Positions 55,431-64,000 of a DNA stretch of 64,000 bases are shown one piece after another. The stretch covers positions 25,844,367-25,908,366 of the forward strand of contig CM049308.1 of NCBI GenBank assembly GCA_026874595.1, in the 5' to 3' direction. Positions within the stretch are counted from its first letter, which is position 1, and the number at the start of each line of letters is the position of its first letter. Source of the stretch: Sipunculus nudus (taxonomy: Eukaryota > Annelida > Sipuncula > Golfingiida > Sipunculidae). The translations under genes were made by a program, and so were the position numbers. The notes beneath the pieces are model-generated. The model was not told where the DNA came from. It did no database searches and saw nothing but the letters and a program-made list of their open reading frames with translations.

Positions 55431-55439
55431 CTGTTTTGG

Positions 55440-56740
55440 TTGCTACTGATAATTGAGTTATTATCTGTACAAGCAATAAAATAATGACATGTTTCAGATA
55501 CGTACTAGTATTTTAGCTCGGGTGACTACAAGTCCTTTGAGCTATAGTGGCGGTCCTTTGTTCGCCGGTTCCTTGATTTTGCTTTGCATTACAAGGGTTT
55601 CAATGATTTAAAAAGGCAAATTTTATTGTGTCCACGAAGTCATGTATTGCTATAAATGTGTGGATGTTCGTGTTATGAGGAATTCCTTAGTTGAGAAAAT
55701 TAACGCGTTTTCGTCTTTCAACATGTATGAAATTGAATAATTTGTTGCTTCAAATTACAGTTGAAAAACTAAAAATTAGCTTAAGGTCATGATATTGATT
55801 CTCTGTCACCCAGCCAATTGTGTGTACCTGAATTGAAAAGGGAATTTTATAAAGTTCATATAAATAAAGCATGTACATAAAACTGAAAACTCCACGTACA
55901 AGCATTTGTTAAGGTAATCCAAGAAATAATCTAGAACAGGCCATCTTGTTGCATTATCGATTTTTTTTGGTGATTTTATTTCAAAATCTAAATTTTCAAT
56001 ATTTTCTTTAAATTCCGTCTGAAATTTATAATAAAAATACTCATTTATAAGATGAGAGATAAGATATTATTTATTGCAAATACGGAAAATAGGGTGTCAA
56101 GCAACTGATATGTGGCACACCTAAGAAAATAATAATACTAGTAATGATAATAATAAAAGTAATAATAATACTGTAAAAAGCACATGATTAACGACTAGAA
56201 AACATATTAATGCTTTACATATGCTTATTGAACAAACGCTATGCACTCGGCATGAATGAGTTAATGAATAGATTTGCACAAGATGGACGGTATACGTCAT
56301 CCAGATTTCAATCTCCAATTTCGGCAAGCTGGTTGGTCAGTCGCGGATGTCTGTTTGACTGTCTGTTCCCTCTCTACAGGTCGCAATTTTGCAGCAATCG
56401 CTTTCAAACTCACACAGTTTATTGACAAATATCTCGAAACGAATTTTTCATTTTCCGAATATGGCCTCTAGGGGGCGCTGCACATGACCCTCCCTAATAT
56501 TAAATTTTATTTTCTTCCTCCGAGTCTTATCCATAACCTGGTTAAGTCATCTGGTCTAAAGCTTGTGTCACTTTGTCAGTATGACTGTTTGTCAGTTGTT
56601 ATCAGCTATGTCTGCTTTCATGTTCTTTTGTGTGATACATGTCGATCAAAAGGCCTAACTTATCACCTGTCGCTCTGAAAGTCAGTCAATTGTTTGAAAA
56701 CCGACAGTTTGTTTTGTCTGTCCGTCTGTTTGTAATTTTT
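55440..56740. other. unassigned AT-rich DNA
   Basis: Includes an AATAAT-type microsatellite near 56127-56175. No gene seen. Confidence 0.45.
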
Positions 56741-56745
56741 CAACA

Positions 56746-56775
56746 TCCGGCAAGTGTTCGACCTATGGTCGTCTA
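56746..56775 (+). mobile_element. solo Helitron-like 3' terminus
   Basis: A hairpin CGACC-TAT-GGTCG (56759-56771) is followed by T-CTAG (56772-56775, approximate) and TT. Same geometry as the ends of families A-C but a different stem, so possibly a further family. No 5' end or core identified upstream. Confidence 0.5.
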
Positions 56776-57167
56776 GTTTTATTGTTTTTTTTATAAGGAG
56801 GGAGGCTGACTGTTGAAATTTCATGTCAACCTTAGTGTTTATAATGTTATTTTATTTGTTATTCAGTTTTTATGTTTGTGGTGTGAGGGAGTTTTTTATG
56901 TTGAGGCTGGTGTTTTATTTTGAAGCTTTCTCATATATCTATTTAAGGTTATCATTGAATATTTGACTTGAATTTCTGCAACCGGCTGATAAAGCTTAAT
57001 AAAAAATGTTTACCTGAATTTGGATGCCCTTATAGTGTGTATGATGGAAACCTGCAGACCATGGCATGGAAGGATATTACTGAATGCAAAGATGTATTCA
57101 TAATAATCATTTGAAATTTAAAATTGAAATAAATACTTTTCTATATTAAAAAAAGCTTTATTGATAA

Positions 57168-59066
57168 CTAGATGTGTCGGAACGACACGAATGCCCCCGC
57201 CTGGGGCAAATTAGAAACATTTGTAAAATTTTGAAAATTTTTTTAAGTTCAGGAGGTGTCATATGGTCAAAAGTAGGTCAACAAGGGCAAAATGCAAACT
57301 CGATCTGTAACGGGTCATTATCAAGCAACACACCAAAAATCATACCAGTATATGCAGGCATTCTGAAAAAAAGTCCATACATGTGCATTTTCCATAAAAA
57401 TTTCTGTCTTTCATGAAATTTTCTATGTTTAGGAGCCGTAAAACAATCAAAAGTAGGTCAACCGGGATGAAACGCGAACTCGATCTGTAACTGTCATTAT
57501 CTGCCCACACATAAAAAATCAGGGTGGTATCTGCAGGCATTGAGGAAAAAAAGTAAGTACATATGCATTTGTTATGAAAATTTATATTTTTCATGAAACT
57601 TTCTATGTTCAGGAGCAGTCAAATGGTCAAGAGTAGGTCAACTGAGAGAAAACAAGAACTCGATCTGTAACTGGTCATTATCTGCCTACACACCAAAAAT
57701 CAGGCCCGTATCTGCAGGCACTGTGAAAAAAAGTCCATACATATGCACCTTTTTATGAAATTTTCTTTTTAGAGCACCGTCAAACGGTCAAAAATAGGTC
57801 AACTGGGACAAAACGTGAACTTGATCTGGAACTGGTCATTATCTGCCCACACACCAAAAATCAGGCCAATATCTGCAGGTATTGTGAAGAAAAGTCTGTA
57901 CAAGTGTATTTGTCATGAAAATTTATGTTTTACATGAAATTTTCTATGTTCAGGAGCCGTAAAACAGTCAAAAGTAGGTCAACCAGGACGAAATGCGAAC
58001 TCAATCTGTAACTGGTCAATATCTGGCCACACACCAAAAATCAGGCCAATATCTGCAGGCATTGCGAAAAAAAGTCCGTACATGTGTATTTGTCATGATA
58101 TTTCATATTTTTCATGAAATTTTCTATGTTCAGGAGCCGTAAAACGGTCAAAAGTAGGTCAACCAGGACGAAACGCGAACTCGATCTGTAACAGGTCTAT
58201 ATCTGCCCACACACCAAAAATCAGGCCAATATCTGCAGGCATTGCGGAAAAAAAGTCTGTACAGTTGTATCTGTCATGAATATTTCTATTTTTCATGAAA
58301 TTTTCTATGTTTATACAACGGTCAAAAGTAGGTCAACCGGGACGAAACGCGAACTTGATCTGTAACTGGTCTATATTTGCCCACACACCAAAAATCAGGC
58401 CAATATCTTCAGGCATTGCGAAAAAAAGTCCGTACATGCGTATCTGTCATGAATATTTCTATTTTTCATTAAATTTTCTAAGTTTAGGAGCCGTAAAACA
58501 GTCAAAAGTAGGTCAACCGGGACGAAACGCGAACTCGATCTGTAACTAGTCTATATCTGTCCACACACCAAAAATCAGGCCAATATTCGCAGGCACTGCG
58601 AAAAAAAGTCCGTACATGTGCATTTGTCATGAAATTTCATATTTTTCATGAAATTTTCTATGTTCAGGAGCCGTAAAACGGTCAAAAGTAGGTCAACCAG
58701 GACGAAACGCAAACTCGATCTGTAACTGGTCTATATCTGCCCACACACCAAAAATCAGGCCAATATCTGCAGGCATTGCGAAAAAAAGTCCGTACATGTG
58801 TATCTGTCATGAATATTTCTATTTTTCATGAAATTTTCTAAGTTTAGGAGCCGTAAAACGATCAAAAGTAGGTCAACCGGGACGAAACGCGAACTCGATC
58901 TGTAACTGGTCTATATCTGCCCACACAACAAAAATTAGGCCAATATCTGCAAGCATTGCGAAAAAAAGTCCGTACAACTGTTTGATTTCGGAATGACGGA
59001 AGGACGGAATGACGGACATGGGTAAAACTATATGCCCCGGCCACTTTGTGGCGGGGGCATAAAAAC
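57168..59066 (-). mobile_element. Helitron-like (HINE) family B element, long ten-unit copy
   Basis: The 3' end is at the left: CTAG (57168-57171), hairpin GTGTCG-GAA-CGACAC, then the motif ATGCCCCCGCC. The 5' end is at the right: GGCCACTTTGTGGCGGGGGCAT (59039-59060). Between them lie about ten core units of ~179 bp (for example at 57953, 58131, 58488, 58667, 58846), each with GTCAAAAGTAGGTCAACC and CGAAACGCGAACTCGATCTG. Later units are more alike than the first ones, suggesting recent local amplification near the 5' end. No coding capacity. Confidence 0.85.
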
Positions 59067-59069
59067 ATT

Positions 59070-60380
59070 TCGGGTTTTCGTTGTTGTACGATGACAAATA
59101 AATGGTGTTAATACTGCAAACTGAACCGACATAAATACTGTATTAAAGCAGTTACTGTCATCTAATCTATGCATTCAAAGAAAAATACAGAAAATAACTT
59201 TATAGACAAAATTGTTGTGCTTAACAGTTTGCATCAGTTGTTCATTCAGATATATGGAGTCAAAGATTCTAACTGTACCCGAATCGTCGTGGGATGAGTG
59301 CAGTTTTTAAATAATGGATAAAATCAGAGGTTTTAAGACTGCCCAGTAACATGCATTCCATCAGGAAGAGTATATATTTTTATATCGATGTATTGAGAGA
59401 AAACTCAGGTAGTTGTACAATTTCAGACACATACACACATATATTCAATCTTTTTTCACAGAATTACGGAAGCCAGTATCAGCAACAGGCAATAGGGTAT
59501 CACGCGCAGCAGCCGGGCAACTTTCACTTTCACCTGTAGACCACTGCGTCCTAGGTCTTGGGACCAGGATTTGCTGGAAGCGTTGCCCTTTTGCTTATAA
59601 AACAGAGGTTAAAACAATTAGGGAGTTACAACAAGTTGATGTGAAACTAATGTTGTCTTCATTCAAAGGAAGGGGATGCTTACAAATTAATACAGAGGAG
59701 TTTGAAGAATCTGAATAAAAAAAAACAGAAGCTAAACAAATATGATTCTAAGGTGGCCTTTGTTAAAGTGTATCTGAATGATTTATGGCTGATTGATAGG
59801 ACCGTTATCATTGAAAGGGCTGTGAGATACTATGGTACACGAAGGAGTTTTAATAACTCGCTGGTATGATTTTTCAGCTTGTAGATATATTGTAGTAACA
59901 AACTGAGCTTTGTGGTTCTATAAACAGAGCTGTTCAGTCAACATCAGGTGTCCATATCCAACTGATGTAAAAGATAAATCTTATATTCTGATTTTGCCTT
60001 GAATAGGCATATGGTATTATTTAATTATTAGGATAAAATATCTTATAAAGCACAAAAAAACCATTGTAGCCAAAGTTGTTTTGTATGTATAACCCAAACA
60101 AGTGAAGTTTGTGGTGCAAGCCTCCATAAGGGACAAGGCCTATCGTGTTGAGGTATGTTTGAGTATGGACTCGCAAACACTGGTAAATATGTAATGATGG
60201 ATATAGTTGATCCACCTCTTTTTTATGAAAACCCAGTGTTGGACGAACTTTTACATTACTCAGATGTCGGTGAATAGTACCATAGTCACCATAGTCCGTT
60301 TCATCCCCTCATGTCCACCACATATTTGCTATGATAAATTTGATTTGTTACATTTTACGGAAAAACCTGATAGTGTAGTG
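59070..60380. other. unassigned DNA
   Basis: A frame at 59413-59718 is open but unrecognised. It is near-coding in composition (GNRVSRAAAGQLSLSPVDHC) with a possible acceptor at 59459. I cannot support a gene. Confidence 0.35.
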
Positions 60381-60382
60381 TA

Positions 60383-60485
60383 GAGGTTTAAAGGGCCCAT
60401 GTAGTGTAGAGGTTTAAACGGCCTAATTTTCAACAGGGTAAATGTGTAGAGGTTTAAACGGCCTAATTTTCAACAGGGTAAATAC
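60383..60485. repeat. short tandem duplication
   Basis: TGTAGAGGTTTAAACGGCCTA plus a following AATTTTCAACAGGG block occurs twice, with a partial third copy upstream (GTGTAGAGGTTTAAAGGGCC). Confidence 0.85.
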
Positions 60486-60982
60486 TTGTTTACCTCATAC
60501 CTTATTTCAGAAACAGAATTATTAAAAAAATATGATTTTTTTATTCATTATTTCCTAAATTTTGCATTTCGGATCTTGTAGTTTACTTGAATTTTAAGCA
60601 GTTCAAACAACTTTCCTTTAACCTTTTATGTAAGCACTGAACTCGAGAATCATAGATTGAGCTGTTTAAGGTTTTTTTTAAACAATGTTAATGTGTTTGT
60701 GTTATATATTTAAAATTATCTGTCTTTTTAAATTTGCTCCAGGTGAACCCATAAGTTTTTGGCATATATGTTATTTATCAAGTATTTAATTCCTGTTATC
60801 ATGTTTATTTAAACGATTGTATCTATCGTGATTGAGGTGTCTGGGGGTACAATCTGTGATGTTTAAACTACTGTTCATTATATAATTGTTGGGCTCAAAA
60901 TTTCTAAGGGCTGAAATACTACAAGAATCCGAGTGGTTGCAGAAAGTTTTTCATGGGATGTAAACCTTTTCACTTATTATTT

Positions 60983-61833
60983 TTAGCTCAGCTGACTGTA
61001 AGTCACCTGGCACAAATCGTAACCGCTGGACCTAGAATCTTGTAACTTGACATTCTGAGAGGTCCATGAAAAATCTCCTTGTTACCCATATCCTTCGAGC
61101 TATGGGGCCCCAAAGTACCCCCCAGAAAAATCAAAAATTTCATACAAAAACTTAAATATCTCATTAACTGCACCACTGATGGTCATGATTTTTGGCATAC
61201 ATATTGATCATGAGATGTTTCATCAGTTTCTGCAGACTGGTGGCGCCACCTGTATTTTTCAATTTTTTACGAAATATTTTCTCTATTTTTGAGACCTTTA
61301 AAAATATGAACATCTGTTAACTGGGCACAAATCGTAAAGACTGGACCAAGAATCCTCATTCTTGACACAGTGAGAGACCTATGAAAAGTCTCCATGGAAA
61401 CCAAAAATAAGGTCTCTCTCCCTATATCCTTTGAGCTGTGGGGCTCCGAATTACCCCCCCCCCCCCCCCCCGAATAATGGAAAATTTGATTTAAAAAAAT
61501 GATTTTTGGCATGCATATTGATCAAGAGGTGTTCCATCAGTTCCTGCAGACTGGTGGCGCCACCTTTTTTTTTCAAATTTTTACAATTTTTTGTTCTCTA
61601 TTTTTGAGACCTTTGAGGATGTAGTTATCTGTCAACCGGGTACAAATCGTAACGACTGGACCTAGAATCTTCATTCTTGACACACAGGGAGACCCATGAA
61701 AAGTCTCCATGGAAACCTGAAATTAGGTCTCTGTTACCCATATCCTTTGAGCTATGGCTATTTTCAGATGATAAAATTTCCTTTTGCGAATCTCTTCCCA
61801 GTCAGCTGAGCGTCATGACCCATGGGTCACTTG
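60983..61833 (+). mobile_element. Helitron-like (HINE) family D element
   Basis: The 5' motif GCTCAGCTGAC (60986-60996) has an exact inverse, GTCAGCTGAGC (61801-61811). The palindrome TGACCCATGGGTCA (61816-61829) acts as the hairpin, and the end is CTTG (61830-61833) before TT. Core units are ~315 bp ('GGACCTAGAATCTTCATTC' near 61028, 61345, 61659), each with a palindrome such as CTGGTGGCGCCACC (~61246, ~61552). CTTG rather than CTAG is the only departure from the other families. No coding capacity. Confidence 0.75.
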
Positions 61834-61951
61834 TTAAATTTTACATTATCAAGGAAAATCAAATAATAACTTTCCATTAACAAGTGACCCATGGGTCATG
61901 ACGCTCAGCTGACTGGGAAGAGATTCGCAAAAGGAAATTTTATCATCTGAA
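61763..61951. repeat. 75-bp perfect inverted repeat between two family D 3' ends
   Basis: 61763-61837 is the exact reverse complement of 61877-61951 (75 of 75), with a 39-bp non-palindromic centre (61838-61876). Each arm is the 3' end of a family D element, so the palindrome comes from tail-to-tail insertion. TTAA sits at both inner borders. Confidence 0.9.
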
Positions 61952-63552
61952 TGGTAGTATATACCCATTTTACTGAAGCATCAAACAGATTAACCAACAG
62001 GCCAAAATTGTGTCTGTATTTATATATCTCAAAAATAGAGAAAAAATGCGTAAAAAAACAAGTGGCTCCACCAGTCTGCAGAAACTAATAAAAAGACTTA
62101 ATGCTCAATATGCATGTAAAGAATCATGGTGATCTCTGCATTAGTTGTTACAACTTGTGCCATGTAAACAGATGACAGCATCCTTAAAGGTCTCAAAAAT
62201 AGAGAAGAAAATTCGAAAAAAATGAATAAAATATAGGTGGAACCACCAGTCTGCAGAAACTGATGAAACACTCCATAAACAATATCCATCCAAAGAATCA
62301 TGGTGATCTCTGCATTAGTTGTTCAGATACTTCAGCTTTTGTATCAAATTGTTCATTATTCTGAGGGATACTTTGGAGTCCTATAGCTTGAAGAATATGG
62401 GAAACAGAGACCTAATTTCAGGTTTCCACAGACACTTTTCATGACAAGAATGCAGATTCTAGGTCCAGTTGTTATGATTTGTACCCTGTTGACAGATAAC
62501 CACATCTTTAAAGGTCTCAAAAATAGAGAAAACAATTCGTAAAATATCGAAAAATATAGGTGGTGCCATCAGTCTGCAGAAACTGATGAAACATTCCATG
62601 ATCAATATCCATGCAAACAATTATGGTGATCTCTGCATTAGTTGTTCAGATAGTTCAGCTTTTGTATCAAATTTTCCATTATTCTGAGCTGTACTTTTGG
62701 AGTGCCATTGCTCAAAGGATATGGGTAACAAAGACCTAATTTCAGGTTTCCATGGAGACTTTTCATGGGTCTCCCCGTGTGTCAAGAATGAAGATTCTAG
62801 GTTCAGTCTTTAAGATTTGTACCCTGTTGACAGATAACTACATCCTTAAAGGTCTCATAAATAGAGAAAAAAAAATTATAAAAATCTGAAAAAATACAGG
62901 TGGCGCTACCAGACTGCAGGAACTGATGGAACACCTCTTGATCAATATGTATGCCAAAAATCATGACCATAAGTGTTGTAGTTATTGAGATGTTGTAGTT
63001 TTTTTATCAAATTTTCCATTATTCTTGGGGGTAATTGGGAGCCCTACAGCTCAAAGGATATGGGTAACAGAGACCTAATTTCAGGTTTCCATGGAGACTT
63101 TTCATGGGTCTCCCTGTGTGTCAAGAATGAAGATTCTAGGTCCAGTCTTTACGATTTGTGCCCTGTTAACAGATGTTCACATTTTTAAAGGTCTAAAAAT
63201 AGAAAACAATTCGTAAAATATCGAAAAATATAGGTGGCGCCACCAGTCTGCAGAAACTGATGAAACATCTAATGATCAATATGTATGCCAAAAATTATGA
63301 CCATCAGTGATGTAGTTAATGAGATTTTGAAGTTTTTTTATGAAATTTTTGACAATTCTGGGGGGTACTTTGGGGCCCCATAGCTCAAAGGATTTGGGTA
63401 ACGGAGACCTAATTTCTGGTTTCCATGGAGACTTTTCATAGGTCTCTCACTGTGTAAACAAATGAAGATTCTAGGTCCAGTCTTTACGATTTGTGCCCTG
63501 TTAACAGATGTTCACATTTTTAAAGGTCTCAAAAATAGAGAAAAAAATTCGT
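61881..63552 (-). mobile_element. Helitron-like (HINE) family D element, second copy, interrupted
   Basis: Opposite orientation to the first copy. The 3' end starts at 61881 (CAAG, then the palindrome and GCTCAGCTGAC). Core units of ~335 bp follow, with ATTCTAGGTCCAG near 62456, 62797, 63129 and 63470, and palindromes (GGTGGCGCCACCAGT near 63233). The 5' end is not reached because a family B element is inserted at 63556. Confidence 0.7.
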
Positions 63553-63555
63553 AAA

Positions 63556-64000
63556 CTAGATGTGTCGGAACGACACGAATGCCCCCGCCTGGGGAAAATT
63601 AGAAACATTTGTAAAATTTTGAAAATTTTTTTAAGTTCAGGAGGTGTCGTATGGTCAAAAGTAGGTCAACAAGGGCAAAATGCAAACTCGATCTGTAACG
63701 GGTCATTATCAAGCAACACACCAAAAATCATGCCAGTATATGCAGGCATTGTGACAAAAAGTCCATACATGTGAATTTTCTATAAATATTTCCGTCTTTC
63801 ATGAAATTTTCTAAGTTTAGGAGCCATAAAACAATGAAAAGTAGGTCAACCGGGACAAAACGCGAACTTGATCTGTAACTGTCATTATCTGGCCACAAAT
63901 AAAAAATCATATGCATTTGTTATGAAAATTTCTATTTTTCATGAAACTTTCTATGTTCAGGAGCAGTCAAATGGTCAAAAGTAGGTCAACTTGGACAAAA
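63556..64000 (-). mobile_element. Helitron-like (HINE) family B element, nested, cut by window end
   Basis: Starts with CTAG (63556-63559), the 3' hairpin and motif, then core units nearly identical to the first units of the copy at 57168. It interrupts the family D core within 'AAAATTCGTAAA', so it is younger than that copy. The 5' end lies outside the window. Confidence 0.85.

Noticed and set aside
57168-59066. CRISPR-like regular array
   Set aside because: Units of ~179 bp with no short repeat/unique spacer pattern, inside a eukaryotic Helitron-like element.
61677-61880. 67-codon ORF across the family D 3' end
   Set aside because: Crosses from repeat core into the palindrome and has no motif.

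Overview
The window looks like AT-rich intergenic DNA from an invertebrate animal genome, most likely a bivalve mollusc. That attribution is inference: it rests on dense Helitron-like elements with satellite-like cores, PIF/Harbinger and hAT elements, tRNA-derived SINEs, long (AT)n and (C)n tracts and GT-AG introns in the transposon genes. I found no convincing intact host gene, no rRNA and no functional tRNA. Almost everything recognisable is transposable element (TE), mostly broken and often nested.

Layout. 1-3.5 kb: ends of Helitron-like family A, a truncated hAT derivative and a compact family B element. 3.8-4.5 kb: an LTR-like promoter segment. 4.5-16 kb: mostly unassigned AT-rich DNA with a few exon-like pieces (8.1-10.9 kb), a family E element and a minisatellite. 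16-20 kb: LINE remnants, the larger L1-like and carrying a nested MITE and a SINE piece. 20.9-21.6 kb: a complete short family B element. 22.8-23.1 kb: a SINE. 23.9-30 kb: a Helitron-like cluster with a complete family C element, a decayed helicase plus endonuclease region, two family A elements and a 1.4 kb tandem duplication. 32.8-38.0 kb: a complete 5.2 kb Harbinger element with terminal repeats, TSDs, a DDE transposase gene and a MADF-type accessory gene. 38-50 kb: exon-like fragments, repeats, MITEs and a hAT derivative with a nested MITE. 50-54 kb: a 3.06 kb hAT element inserted in a retroelement gag frame, then another hAT-type transposase fragment. 54.2-55.4 kb: a GC-rich hairpin, a 42-bp-repeat ORF and a SINE-like segment. 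57-64 kb: a ten-unit family B array, two family D elements tail to tail, and a further family B element nested in one of them.

The main result is the Helitron-like (Helentron/HINE) population. Families A, B, C and D have different sequences but one architecture: a short 5' motif, a core of long tandem units, the exact inverted copy of the 5' motif, a small hairpin, then CTAG (or CTTG) followed by TT. A decayed PIF1-type helicase and endonuclease region, as expected for an autonomous partner, lies beside the family C and A copies. Cores of A, C and D share the palindrome GGTGGCGCCACC, and several cores carry direct repeats of TGACCT.

All coordinates and frame statements were read by eye. Family assignments were not checked by any search.
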